A stretch of DNA of 64,000 nt from Saccharothrix carnea (GCF_003014735.1 NZ_PYAX01000004.1:248001-312000), one strand, 5' to 3'; positions 17,124 through 25,599 are shown, counted from the first letter of the stretch. Notes: generated from the letters alone by a model not told the origin. Numbers and translations: made by a program.

Positions 17124-18455
17124 ATGGTGTCGGACATCGGGCGAGCGACCACGCCCTCCGTGACCTCGGTGTCCGACACCCTCCTGGACCCCGCCGCGCT
17201 GTACTTCGTGTCCTACGACGGCGTGGTCAACAACAATTCGTTCCAGCGCGACGCGATCCTGACCCACGCCGGGCACCAGTACGCGACCTGGTACACCGGC
17301 AGCCGCAACGCCGTCGTGGCGCGCAGGCGGCTCGGCGGCGAGTGGGAGCGGGTCGTGCTGCCGCACCGGTTGAGCGTGGACGACTCGCACAACGTGATCT
17401 CGCTCGGCATCTCGCCGGAGGACGCCACGCTGCACGTCGCGATGGACACGCACGACAACCGCGTCTTCTACGTGAAGTCGGTCCTGGGGCCGCGGTGGGA
17501 CTCCTCGGCGTTCGGCGAGGTGCAGCGGACCCTCGACGGCGTCGAGCTGGGCGACATCACGTACCCGCAGTTCGTCGTGACGCCGGAAGGCGTGCTCCAA
17601 CTCAGCTACCGCACGGGCCGCTCCGGCAACGGCGTCAACGAGCTGGCCGAGTACCGCGACGGCACGTGGACGCGGTTGGGTGCGTGGAGTTCCGCCTCCG
17701 GCGACTACACCGCGCCGAACGGTGCCGTGTCCGGCACGCGCAACATGTACCTGCACGGCCTGGACTACGACGGGCGCGGGCGCTTGCACGCCGCGTTCAC
17801 GTGGCGCGAGGGCGACAGCGGCGTGCTGTCCGGTGGTCCCGGCGGCCTGGCCAACCACGACACCGGGTACGTCTACAGCGACGACCGGGGCCGGACGTGG
17901 CGCAACGACGCGGGCACCGTCGTGGGCACGACCGGCGGGCCGGCGGTGAGCGTCTCGTCCCCCGGTGTCGTCATCGACCACCTGAGCCCTGACCGTGGCC
18001 TGATGAACCAGGAGGCGCAGGCCGTGGACTCCACCGGCACGCCGCACGTGGTGATCAGCTACGTGCCGGAGCGGTTCGTGCCCGTCGTCTCGGACTACGC
18101 ACGACAACGGACCCAGTACGCCCGCACTTTCCACCTCACCCGCTCGGGCGACACGTGGACCAAGCGCGAAGTGCCCGTCCCGCCACACAGCACCCAACGC
18201 ACGAAACTGGCCTTCGACCGCGCCGACAACGCCTACCTGGTGATGCCGCGCGGCCGGATCGTGGCGGCGAGCCGGGCGAGCGGGTGGACCGACTGGACGA
18301 CCGTGTTCACCCCGACGTCGCTCAACGCGTTCGGCGAGGTCAACGTCGACACCAAGCGCGTAGCGGTCGACGGCGTCCTGTCCGTGCAGTACCAGCAGGC
18401 CTCGACGGGCACCACGCCCTCGCCGATCCGGGTGGCGGACTTCCGGCTCCCGTGA
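17124..18455 (+). CDS. BNR-repeat beta-propeller protein, candidate polysaccharide lyase or rhamnosidase
   Basis: 443 aa, starting 25 bp after the GH30 stop, no signal peptide. The BNR_4-type seven-bladed propeller is seen in RLSVDDSHNVISLGISPEDATLHVAMDTHDNRVFY (split motifs: DDSHNVISLGIS, LHVAMDTHDN) and later YVYSDDRGRTWRND. This fold is shared by GH145 alpha-L-rhamnosidases, PL27 rhamnose-glucuronate lyases and PL24/PL25 ulvan lyases. With a GH88 hydrolase and kduI/kduD/kdgK nearby, something in this locus should produce an unsaturated uronate, and this is the best candidate. That is inference: no catalytic residue was assigned. The lack of an export signal would place the reaction on imported oligosaccharides, unlike typical secreted lyases. 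Confidence 0.65.
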   Translation: MVSDIGRATTPSVTSVSDTLLDPAALYFVSYDGVVNNNSFQRDAILTHAGHQYATWYTGSRNAVVARRRLGGEWERVVLPHRLSVDDSHNVISLGISPEDATLHVAMDTHDNRVFYVKSVLGPRWDSSAFGEVQRTLDGVELGDITYPQFVVTPEGVLQLSYRTGRSGNGVNELAEYRDGTWTRLGAWSSASGDYTAPNGAVSGTRNMYLHGLDYDGRGRLHAAFTWREGDSGVLSGGPGGLANHDTGYVYSDDRGRTWRNDAGTVVGTTGGPAVSVSSPGVVIDHLSPDRGLMNQEAQAVDSTGTPHVVISYVPERFVPVVSDYARQRTQYARTFHLTRSGDTWTKREVPVPPHSTQRTKLAFDRADNAYLVMPRGRIVAASRASGWTDWTTVFTPTSLNAFGEVNVDTKRVAVDGVLSVQYQQASTGTTPSPIRVADFRLP

Positions 18456-18478
18456 CGGGAGAGTTACCGGCCGAGGGC

Positions 18479-18534
18479 TTGCGCACGGTGGATGTTTGCG
18501 TAAACATGACCGAGCTCGATGTTTGCGTAAACAT
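18479..18534 (+). promoter_or_regulatory. Paired LacI-type operators and candidate promoter of the second ABC operon
   Basis: ATGTTTGCGTAAACAT occurs twice, at 18492-18507 and 18519-18534, centre to centre 27 bp. Each is palindromic except for the two bases flanking the central CG. A related site lies upstream of the lacI-type gene at 24227-24240. A possible -35/-10 pair, TTGCGC (18479-18484) and TAAACA (18501-18506), overlaps the first operator, which would make binding block transcription. The repeat and its match to the repressor gene's own upstream region make this a strong operator candidate. Confidence 0.75.
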
Positions 18535-18560
18535 CTTCGCCGTGGTCGACAGGAGTGACG

Positions 18561-19490
18561 ATGACGTCCATCTCGGCGCCGGTCAGGTCAGCGCCGGCAC
18601 CGCCGGCACGCACTGCCCGCCGTTCGCGCGTGGACCGCCGGGGTTGGTTGTTCGTCGCGCCGTTCCTGGTGGTGTTCGCGTTGGTGTTCCTGGCGCCGAT
18701 CGCCTACGCGCTGTGGTTGAGCCTGTTCCGCGAGCAGGTGTTCTTCGGTGGCACGGAGTTCGTCGGGCTGGACAACTACGCGGCGGTGTTGGGGGACGCG
18801 AAGTTCTGGGAGTCGTTCTTCCGGGTGTTGTTGTTCCTGGTCGTGCAGGTGCCGGTGATGTTGGGGTCGGCGTTGGTGGCGGCGTTGGCGATCGACAGCG
18901 CACGGCTGCACGCGGCGGGGTTGTTCCGGATCGTGATCTTCCTGCCGTACGCGGTGCCGGCGGTGGTGGCGACGTTGATGTGGGGGTTCATCTACGGCGA
19001 CACGTTCGGTCTCGCGGCGGATCTCAACGAGTTGTTGGGGCGCAAGGTGGTGGAGCCGTTGTCCGGCGACTGGGTGCTTGTGTCGATCGGCAACGTCGTG
19101 ACGTGGGAGTTCGTCGGCTACAACATGTTGATCCTGTACTCGGCGCTGAAGGTCGTCCCGCACGACCTGTACGAGGCGGCGGCGATCGACGGGGCGGGGA
19201 CGTTGCGGACGATCGTGAGCGTGAAGCTGCCCGCGATCCGGGGTGCGCTGGTGATCGCGACGATCTTCTCGATCATCGGCAGCTTCCAGCTGTTCAACGA
19301 GCCGAACATCCTGCGGGCGTTGGCGCCCAACGCGATCAGCACGTTCTACACGCCGAACATGTACGCCTACAACCTGTCGTTCAGCGGTCAGCAGTACAAC
19401 TACTCGGCCACGGTGGCGATCGTCATGGGCGTGATCACCGCGGTCATCGCCTACGTCGTGCAGCTGCGCGGTTCCCGGAAGGGGGTGTGA
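18561..19490 (+). CDS. Carbohydrate ABC transporter permease, MalF type (second importer)
   Basis: 309 aa. The ATG at 18561 is preferred to the GTG at 18555 because AGGAG at 18551-18555 is well spaced for the former and overlaps the latter. Six membrane helices follow a basic N-terminus. The EAA loop is DLYEAAAIDGAGTLRTIVSV at about residues 204-223. Sequence such as GRGWLFVAPFLVVF-like helix 1 and FYTPNMYAYNLSF near the end fits CUT1 sugar importers. It heads an operon of permease, permease, binding lipoprotein and GH35 enzyme, controlled by the twin operators just upstream. Substrate by context: beta-galacto-oligosaccharides. Confidence 0.9.
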   Translation: MTSISAPVRSAPAPPARTARRSRVDRRGWLFVAPFLVVFALVFLAPIAYALWLSLFREQVFFGGTEFVGLDNYAAVLGDAKFWESFFRVLLFLVVQVPVMLGSALVAALAIDSARLHAAGLFRIVIFLPYAVPAVVATLMWGFIYGDTFGLAADLNELLGRKVVEPLSGDWVLVSIGNVVTWEFVGYNMLILYSALKVVPHDLYEAAAIDGAGTLRTIVSVKLPAIRGALVIATIFSIIGSFQLFNEPNILRALAPNAISTFYTPNMYAYNLSFSGQQYNYSATVAIVMGVITAVIAYVVQLRGSRKGV

Positions 19491-20362
19491 GCATCGTGGC
19501 GACGACCCGTTCCCCGCTCAGGCCGCGCAAGTCCCGGGTGTTGACCGCGGTGATGGCGGTGTACCTGCTCTACACGCTGGTGCCGTTGGCGTGGTTGCTG
19601 ATCAGTGCGACCAAGACCCAGCAGGACCTGCTGTCGACGTCGGGGCTGGCGTTGGGCGGCACGTTCGCGCTGTTCGACAACATCGCCGAGACGTTCACCC
19701 ACGACGGCGGGATCTTCCTGCGCTGGTTGGGCAACACGCTGCTGTACGTCGTGCTCGGTGCGGGTGGTGCGACGGTGTTGGCGACGGCGGCGGGCTACGG
19801 GCTGGCCAAGTACCGGTTCCGGGGCAGGCGGGCGGTGTTCGCGGTGTTGTTGGGCGCGATCGCGATCCCGGGCACGGCGTTGGCGGTGCCCACGTTCCTG
19901 ATGTTCAGCAACCTCGGGCTGACCAACACGCCGTGGGCGATCATCATCCCGTCGCTGGTCAGCCCGTTCGGCCTGTACCTGGTGTGGACCTACGCCGTGG
20001 AGGCGGTGCCGGACGACTTGTTGGAGGCCGCCCGCATCGACGGCGCCGGGGAGCTGCGGATCTTCTTCACGGTCACGCTGCGGCTGCTGCTGCCCGGTGT
20101 GGTGACGGTCGCGCTGTTCGCGGTGGTGTCCACCTGGAACAACTACTTCCTGCCGCTGATCATGCTCAGCGAACCCGACTGGTACCCGCTCACCGTGGGG
20201 CTGAACCAGTGGAGCGCGCAGGCCTCCGGCGTCGGCGCCCAGCCGATCTACCACCTGGTGATCACCGGCGCGGTGATCACGATCGTTCCGCTCGTCGTCG
20301 CGTTCCTGCTGCTCCAGCGGTTCTGGCAGTCGGGCCTGACCGCGGGCAGCGTCAAGCAGTAA
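19487..20362 (+). CDS. Carbohydrate ABC transporter permease, MalG type (second importer)
   Basis: 291 aa if the GTG at 19487, overlapping the previous stop by four bases (GTGA), is used; a GTG nine bases later is better spaced from GGAAGGGGG and cannot be excluded. Six membrane helices and the EAA loop DLLEAARIDGAGELRIFFTV at about 180-199. YGLAKYRFRGRRAVF and TAGSVKQ at the C-terminus are MalG-type features. It partners with the preceding MalF-type protein. As in the first importer, no ATPase is encoded nearby. Confidence 0.9.
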   Translation: MSIVATTRSPLRPRKSRVLTAVMAVYLLYTLVPLAWLLISATKTQQDLLSTSGLALGGTFALFDNIAETFTHDGGIFLRWLGNTLLYVVLGAGGATVLATAAGYGLAKYRFRGRRAVFAVLLGAIAIPGTALAVPTFLMFSNLGLTNTPWAIIIPSLVSPFGLYLVWTYAVEAVPDDLLEAARIDGAGELRIFFTVTLRLLLPGVVTVALFAVVSTWNNYFLPLIMLSEPDWYPLTVGLNQWSAQASGVGAQPIYHLVITGAVITIVPLVVAFLLLQRFWQSGLTAGSVKQ

Positions 20363-20395
20363 CTCCTCTCCCACCGCCGCGAAAGGACTCCACCC

Positions 20396-21742
20396 ATGTC
20401 ACCCACCAGGCGCAGCCGCCAGGTGGCCATAGTCCTGGCCACCGCCCTCGCCACCGCGCTCTCCGCCTGCTCCTCCGGCGACGGCGGCACCGCGGCGGGC
20501 GGCACCACCGGCACGCAGGACGCGGTCGACGCCGCGCTGCGCGAAGGCGGCGAGATCACCTACTGGAGCTGGACCCCGTCCGCCAAGGCCCAGGTCGAGG
20601 CGTTCCAGCAGGAGTTCCCGAACGTCAAGGTCAACTACGTCAACGCGGGCACCGGCAACGACCACTACACCAAGCTCCAGAACGCCGTCAAAGCCGGTTC
20701 CGGCGCGCCCGACGTGGCCCAGATCGAGTACCAGGCACTCCCCCAGTTCGCCATGACCGGTGCCCTGGTCGACCTCGGCCAGTACGGGTTCAACGCGTTC
20801 GAGGACGATTACACCCCCTCGACCTGGAACTCGGTCAAGGTCGGCGGCGGGCTGTTCGGCCTGCCCCAGGACTCCGGCCCGATGGCCCTGTTCTACAACA
20901 AGGAGGTCTTCGACCGGCACGGCCTCACCGTGCCGAAGACCTGGGACGAGTACGTCGAAACGGCCAGGAAGCTGCACACCGCCGACCCGACCAAGTACAT
21001 CACCTCCGACACCGGTGACGCGGGCTTCGCGACCAGCATGATCTGGCAGGCGGGCGGCAAGCCGTTCACCACCGACGGCAAGAACGTCAAGATCGACCTC
21101 CAGGACGAGGGCGCCCGGAAGTGGACCGCGACCTGGGACGAGCTCGTCGAGGAGAAGCTGGTCTCGACGATCCCCGGCTGGTCGGACGCCTGGTACAAGG
21201 CGCTGGGTGACGGCACGATCGCCACGCTGGCGACCGGCGCGTGGATGCCGGGCGTGCTGGAGTCTTCGGTGCCGGGCGGCGCGGGCAAGTGGGCCGTGGC
21301 GCCGCTGCCGACCTACGACGGCAAGACCCCGGTGACCGCCGAGAACGGCGGCGGCGGCCAGTCGGTGCTCAAGCAGAGCGCCAAGCCCGCGCTCGCGGCG
21401 GCGTTCGTGCGGTGGCTCAACAACGGCAACGGCGTCAAGCCGTTCCTGGACAGCGGCGGCTTCCCCGCGACGAAGGCCGACCTGGAGTCGTCGGCGTTCA
21501 AGGACGAGGCCGCGCCCTACTTCGGCGGGCAGCAGATCAACCAGGTCCTCACCGCCGCCGCCGGCCAGGTCGTGCCGGGCTGGAGCTACCTGCCCTACCA
21601 GCTCTACGCCAACAGCGTTTTCGGCGACACGGTCGGCAAGTCCTACGCCGACTCCACCAGTCTGGACCCCGGTCTGACCGCGTGGCAGCAGGCGCTGGTG
21701 GACTACGGCAACCAGCAGGGCTTCACCGTCACCACCGGCTGA
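20396..21742 (+). CDS. ABC sugar-binding lipoprotein (second importer)
   Basis: 448 aa. The signal ends in a lipobox (ALSAC-SSG, Cys25), anchoring the protein on the outer membrane face. Family 1 solute-binding features follow: QQEFPNVKVNYVNAGTGNDHYTKLQ, GAPDVAQIEYQALPQF, FGLPQDSGPMALFYNKEVFDRHG and a Trp-rich pocket region near IWQAGGKPF. It is 33 bp downstream of the permease genes and followed by a hairpin that may raise its expression over GH35. By context it binds galactose-containing oligosaccharides, which is inference. Confidence 0.9.
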   Translation: MSPTRRSRQVAIVLATALATALSACSSGDGGTAAGGTTGTQDAVDAALREGGEITYWSWTPSAKAQVEAFQQEFPNVKVNYVNAGTGNDHYTKLQNAVKAGSGAPDVAQIEYQALPQFAMTGALVDLGQYGFNAFEDDYTPSTWNSVKVGGGLFGLPQDSGPMALFYNKEVFDRHGLTVPKTWDEYVETARKLHTADPTKYITSDTGDAGFATSMIWQAGGKPFTTDGKNVKIDLQDEGARKWTATWDELVEEKLVSTIPGWSDAWYKALGDGTIATLATGAWMPGVLESSVPGGAGKWAVAPLPTYDGKTPVTAENGGGGQSVLKQSAKPALAAAFVRWLNNGNGVKPFLDSGGFPATKADLESSAFKDEAAPYFGGQQINQVLTAAAGQVVPGWSYLPYQLYANSVFGDTVGKSYADSTSLDPGLTAWQQALVDYGNQQGFTVTTG

Positions 21743-21748
21743 CCCCGG

Positions 21749-21775
21749 GGGCGGGGCGGCCCGGCCGTCCCGCCC
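21749..21775 (+). terminator. Intercistronic GC hairpin after the binding-protein gene
   Basis: GGGCGGGG plus CGG (21749-21759) pairs with CCG plus TCCCGCCC (21765-21775) around a 5-nt loop, an 11-bp stem with one G-T pair. It lies seven bases after the lipoprotein stop within an operon, a common place for a partial terminator or mRNA-stabilising stem. Confidence 0.5.
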
Positions 21776-21829
21776 TCTCGCACAGACCTCGACCCCGCGC
21801 GCCACACCCGGAAGGGAACACCCATCTCC

Positions 21830-23590
21830 GTGCCCGAGTTCAGCATCGGCGAGCGGGACTTCCTGCTCGACGGCAGGCCGTTCCAGATCGTGTCCGGTGC
21901 CCTGCACTACTTCCGCGTGCACCCGGACCAGTGGGCGGACCGCATCGACAAGGCCCGGCGCATGGGCCTGAACACCATCGAGACCTACGTCGCCTGGAAC
22001 GCGCACGCGCCCACCCCCGGCACGTTCGACCTCACCGGCGGGCTGGACCTCGGCCGGTTCCTGCGGCTGGTGGCCGACGCGGGCCTGTACGCGATCGTCC
22101 GGCCCGGCCCGTACATCTGCGCCGAGTGGGACAACGGCGGCCTGCCCGCGTGGCTGTTCCGCGACCCCGAGGTGGGTGTGCGGCGCGCCGAGCCGCGCTA
22201 CCTGGCCGCCGTCCGGGACTACCTGGACCGCGTCTACGAGGTCGTCGCGCCGCTGCAGGTCCAGCACGGCGGCCCGGTCATCCTGGTGCAGGTCGAGAAC
22301 GAGTACGGCGCGTTCGGCGACGACAAGACCTACCTCAAGGCCTTGGCCGAGCACACCCGGGACGCCGGTATCACCGTGCCGCTGACCACCGTCGACCAGC
22401 CGACCGACGAGATGCTCGCGGCGGGCAGCCTGGAGGGCCTGCACCTGACCGCGTCGTTCGGATCGCGCACCACCGAGCGGCTGGCCGCGCTGCGCCGCCA
22501 CCAGCCGACCGGCCCGTTGATGTGCGCGGAGTTCTGGATCGGCTGGTTCGACCACTGGGGCAGCCACCACTACACCACCTCGGCCGCCGACAGCGCCGCC
22601 GAACTCGACGCGCTGCTCGCGGCGGGCGCGTCGGTCAACATCTACATGTTCCACGGCGGCACGAACTTCGGGTTCACCAGCGGCGCCAACGACAAGGGCA
22701 GGTACCAGCCCACCGTCACCTCCTACGACTACGACGCGCCGCTGGACGAGGCCGGGAACCCGACCGCCAAGTACCACGCGTTCCGCGAGGTCATCTCGCG
22801 CTACCGCGACGTGCCGGAGCCGCCACCGCCTGCGGCGACTTCCGCGCCGCGGTCCACCGTCGCGCTGGCCGATCCCGTGCCCTTGCTGGAGGTGGCGAAG
22901 GAGTGGCCGGGCTGGGAGCGGCACGAAGCCGTGCCGACCCTGGAGCAGTGGGACGGCACGCCCCGGCTGGCGCTGATGACCACGCGGGTCGACGCACCCG
23001 GCCCGGCGGTGCTGTGCTTCGGCGAGGTGCGCGACCACGCGTCGGTGTTCCTGGACGCCCAACCGGTCGGCACCCTGCTGCGTGAGCACCACCAGCGCGC
23101 GCTCGGCGTGCGCCGTGCGGTCGGTGAGTTGACGGTGCTGGTCGAGGACCACGGCCGGGTCAACTACGGGCCGCGCATCGGCGAGCCGAAGGGGATCATC
23201 GGCGGCGCCACTCTGGGTGGCGTGCCGTTGACGGGCTGGGACGTGCTGCCGTTGTTCCTCGATACCCCGCCGGCGGTCTGGACCGGTCAGGGCGGCACGA
23301 CGCCCGTCGACGCGGCGGTGTCGGGTCCGGTCTTCCTGCGGGCGGGGTTCGACCTCGACCGGGTCGTCGATCTTCACCTGGACGTCAGGGGTTGGGGGCG
23401 GGGGGTGGTGTGGGTCAACGGCTTTTGCTTGGGGAGGTACTGGTCGCGTGGGCCGCAGCGCACCCTGTACGTGCCGGGTCCGGTGCTGCGGGGCGGGGGC
23501 AATGAGCTGGTCGTGCTGGAGCTCGACGCGCTGACCGAGCCGACTGCTCGGTTCGTGGCGGAACCGCTTCTTGGGCACACGGAGGCATAG
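21830..23590 (+). CDS. GH35 beta-galactosidase
   Basis: 586 aa from a GTG, no signal peptide. The TIM-barrel domain starts IGERDFLLDGRPFQIVSGALHYFR and carries the GH35 signature GGPVILVQVENEYGAFG with acid/base Glu158, and the nucleophile Glu234 in MCAEFWIGWFDHWG. MFHGGTNFGF is also family-specific. C-terminal beta-sandwich domains (about 375-586) end with WVNGFCLGRYWSRGPQRTLYVPG. It removes terminal beta-galactose from oligosaccharides imported by the adjacent transporter, so it is the cytoplasmic partner of the GH30 and GH53 endo-enzymes. The ribosome-binding site (GGAAGGGAA) is about 11 bases upstream of the GTG. Confidence 0.93.
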   Translation: MPEFSIGERDFLLDGRPFQIVSGALHYFRVHPDQWADRIDKARRMGLNTIETYVAWNAHAPTPGTFDLTGGLDLGRFLRLVADAGLYAIVRPGPYICAEWDNGGLPAWLFRDPEVGVRRAEPRYLAAVRDYLDRVYEVVAPLQVQHGGPVILVQVENEYGAFGDDKTYLKALAEHTRDAGITVPLTTVDQPTDEMLAAGSLEGLHLTASFGSRTTERLAALRRHQPTGPLMCAEFWIGWFDHWGSHHYTTSAADSAAELDALLAAGASVNIYMFHGGTNFGFTSGANDKGRYQPTVTSYDYDAPLDEAGNPTAKYHAFREVISRYRDVPEPPPPAATSAPRSTVALADPVPLLEVAKEWPGWERHEAVPTLEQWDGTPRLALMTTRVDAPGPAVLCFGEVRDHASVFLDAQPVGTLLREHHQRALGVRRAVGELTVLVEDHGRVNYGPRIGEPKGIIGGATLGGVPLTGWDVLPLFLDTPPAVWTGQGGTTPVDAAVSGPVFLRAGFDLDRVVDLHLDVRGWGRGVVWVNGFCLGRYWSRGPQRTLYVPGPVLRGGGNELVVLELDALTEPTARFVAEPLLGHTEA

Positions 23591-23698
23591 GGCGAAAGCC
23601 TTGAAAAGCCTCGAAAAGCGTCCTCGCCGGACGGGCAGATCAGCAGGATGACCCCAACTGCCTCCGTTATCTCCTGTTGGGTTGTGGGTCCGGACTCC

Positions 23699-23836
23699 GT
23701 GTCATCCCACCGACCTCCCTCCGGGCTACCACACGTGTCAAGGGCGGCGCGCGGTCCCAGTTGACGCCGCGGGCAGAGGTGGACGCGCCGCCCTTGACAC
23801 GTGCGGTAGGGCTGCGCCAGGTCGGCGGGATGACAC
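23699..23836. repeat. Hairpin cassette A inside the nested repeat
   Basis: The 45-bp arms at 23699-23743 and 23792-23836 are imperfect inverted copies of one unit. The arm pairing continues inward as GGGCGGCGCG (23741-23751 region) against CGCGCCGCCC (23785-23794 region). In single-stranded DNA or RNA it would form one long stem. Confidence 0.8.
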
Positions 23837-23965
23837 GAAGCCCTCCTTTGGGAAGAAGGACGTGCCTGTGGCACGGCGCGGGGGTCGCCGGCGGGCGCGG
23901 GGTCGGGCGGCGCCGGGGCGTGTGCGGCTGCGACGCACTTCCGCTTCTTGTAGGAGTAGGGGTTC

Positions 23966-24096
23966 GTGTCATCCCGCCGACCTGGCGTAGCCCTACCGCA
24001 CGGGTCAAGGAGGCGCCACGACCGATGCCTCACGCATCGGTCGTGGCGCCTCCTTGACGCGTGTGGTAGCCCGGAGGGAGGTCGGTGGGATGACAC
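23966..24096. repeat. Hairpin cassette B inside the nested repeat
   Basis: The 45-bp arms at 23966-24010 and 24052-24096 enclose a perfect hairpin: the segment beginning AAGGAGGCGCCACGACC at 24007 pairs over 22 bases with its complement ending at 24055, around the 5-nt loop CTCAC. The whole 131-bp unit can therefore fold as a nearly continuous stem of about 60 bp. Confidence 0.85.
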
Positions 24097-24226
24097 GAAG
24101 CCCGGGACCACGCTGGGTCGGGGAGTCGACGGCGTAGTTGGGGTCATCCTGCTGATCTGCCCGTCCGGCGAGGACGCTTTTGATCTTTTGAACTTTTGAT
24201 CTTTTCAAACCCCCGCCACCACCACA

Positions 24227-24265
24227 TGTTTGCGCGAACAAGCACCCACGCCCAAGGGCTATAGT
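24227..24265 (+). promoter_or_regulatory. Operator and -10 element of the lacI-type gene
   Basis: TGTTTGCGCGAACA (24227-24240) is a near-perfect palindrome and matches the twin sites at 18492 and 18519 in the TGTTTGCG half. A good -10 hexamer, TATAGT, lies at 24260-24265. The operator covers the expected -35 position, which predicts negative autoregulation. Confidence 0.7.
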
Positions 24266-24316
24266 GACAACGCGCCACACGGCGTCACGACAGCCGCCAG
24301 GGGAAGGAGCCCAGAC

Positions 24317-25375
24317 GTGACAGCCGAGTCCACGTCGGGCACGCCCCGGCAGCCCGCCGTGCGCCGCGCGCCCGCCCGGCGCGTCTCCATGGCCGACGTC
24401 GCCCGCCTGGCCGGTGTCTCGGCCCAGACGGTGTCACGGGTGTCCAACGGCCACCCCAGCGTGGTCGGTTCCACGCGCGAGCAGGTGCTGGACGCCATGC
24501 GACGCCTGGGCTACCGGCCCAACAGCGCGGCCCGCGCGCTCAAGTACGGCGAGTTCCGCACCATCGGCGTCATCCTGTTCACGCTCTCCACGGTCGGCAA
24601 CAGCCGCACGCTGGAGGCCATAGTGGACCACGCCGCGCACGAGGGTTACGCCATCACGCTGATCCCGGTGGCCGTACCGACCCAGGACGGCGTGCTCGGC
24701 GCGTTCACCCGGCTCGGTGAACTCGCCGTGGACGCGGTGATCGTGATCATGGAGGTCCACCTGCTCGACGCGGCCACGATGACCCTCCCGCTGGGCATCC
24801 CGGCCGTGATCGTGGACTCCACCGGAGGCGACCGCTACACCGTCGTGGACACCGACCAGGCGGACGGCACCCGCCAGGCCGTCCGCCACCTGCTCGACCT
24901 CGGCCACCGCACGGTCTGGCACGTCGCCGGCCCCGAGGACTCCTACGCCGCCGAACGCCGGGCCGAGACGTGGCGGGCCACGCTGACCGAGGCCGGGCTG
25001 CCGGTGCCCCGGATGTGGCGCGGCGACTGGTCGGCCGATTCCGGCTACCGGGCGGGGCTGGAACTGGCCGACGAGCCGGGCTGCACGGCGGTGTTCGCGG
25101 CCAACGACCAGATGGCGCTGGGCCTGCTGCGGGCGTTCCACGAGAAGGGCAAGGTCGTGCCCCGGGACGTCAGCGTGGTCGGGTTCGACGACATCCCCGA
25201 CTCCACGTCGTTCATCCCGCCCCTGACGACCGTGCACCAGGACTTCACCGAGGTCGGCAGGCGGTGCGTCGAGCGCGTCCTGCGCCAGGTCCACCACCGC
25301 CGCACCAAGGCGGGCACGACGCTCGTGCCGACCCGCCTGGTGGTCCGCGACAGCACCGCTCCGCCGCCCGCCTGA
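24317..25375 (+). CDS. LacI-family transcription repressor
   Basis: 352 aa from a GTG after GGGAAGGAG. The N-terminal HTH (about residues 24-70) is classical LacI: VSMADVARLAGVSAQTVSRV, hinge helix region RPNSAARALKYG. The sensor domain (about 75-345) follows with IGVILFTLSTVGNSRTLEAI, DSTGGDRYTVVDTDQADGTR, VFAANDQMALGLLRAF and VSVVGFDDIPDS. It lies downstream of the second ABC operon, separated by the nested repeat element, and shares its operator sequence with that operon. The likely role is repression of galactoside uptake in the absence of an imported galactoside; the inducer is not known. Confidence 0.9.
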   Translation: MTAESTSGTPRQPAVRRAPARRVSMADVARLAGVSAQTVSRVSNGHPSVVGSTREQVLDAMRRLGYRPNSAARALKYGEFRTIGVILFTLSTVGNSRTLEAIVDHAAHEGYAITLIPVAVPTQDGVLGAFTRLGELAVDAVIVIMEVHLLDAATMTLPLGIPAVIVDSTGGDRYTVVDTDQADGTRQAVRHLLDLGHRTVWHVAGPEDSYAAERRAETWRATLTEAGLPVPRMWRGDWSADSGYRAGLELADEPGCTAVFAANDQMALGLLRAFHEKGKVVPRDVSVVGFDDIPDSTSFIPPLTTVHQDFTEVGRRCVERVLRQVHHRRTKAGTTLVPTRLVVRDSTAPPPA

Positions 25376-25409
25376 CCCCCAGCTCAGCCCCTGTCCACAC
25401 CGGACACGC

Positions 25410-25439
25410 TTGCGCATCGGCCGCACCGGGGGCTATGGT
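25410..25439 (+). promoter_or_regulatory. Candidate promoter of the second rho gene
   Basis: TTGCGC (25410-25415) and TATGGT (25434-25439) with an 18-bp spacer lie upstream of the rho-like gene. A transcript from here would have a 5' leader of about 150 nt. Identified by eye only. Confidence 0.4.
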
Positions 25440-25599
25440 GTTCGTCATCTCGTTCTCGTGGACGTAGGCGGCTTCAGCCCCACCCACGAATTCCTTTCAC
25501 CGGACCCGCTTCGGACGTGGCTCGCGCAGCCTTTCCCGACCGGGTTCCCACCGCGGCACCCGCCGCGCTGCCCACCATGCCCGAATCTGGGAGAAAACC

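Larger units (their letters stand above)
23614..24181. repeat. 568-bp nested inverted-repeat element
   Basis: The element is bounded by a perfect 46-bp inverted repeat (23614-23659 and 24136-24181). Inside are four copies of a 45-bp unit in alternating orientation: forward at 23699-23743, reverse at 23792-23836, forward at 23966-24010, reverse at 24052-24096. The unit begins GTGTCATCCC and ends GTCAAGG. Copies 1 and 4 match with one mismatch, as do 2 and 3 with very few, so copies also nest symmetrically. No open frame inside looks like a gene. It could be a non-autonomous mobile element (MITE-like), a nested insertion, or a palindromic regulatory/termination structure between the GH35 and lacI-type genes. 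Confidence 0.85.

Noticed and set aside
20399..23578. A minus-strand open frame of about 1,060 codons
   Set aside because: Antisense to the sugar-binding lipoprotein and GH35 genes, both with clear motifs; no family features of its own.
23699..24096. CRISPR-like repeat array
   Set aside because: The four 45-bp units alternate in orientation with unequal spacers that are themselves palindromic; no cas gene. It is an inverted-repeat element.
25435..25467. Ten-codon leader peptide before the rho-like gene (MVFVISFSWT)
   Set aside because: It starts inside a plausible -10 hexamer and has no attenuator structure; more likely part of the promoter.
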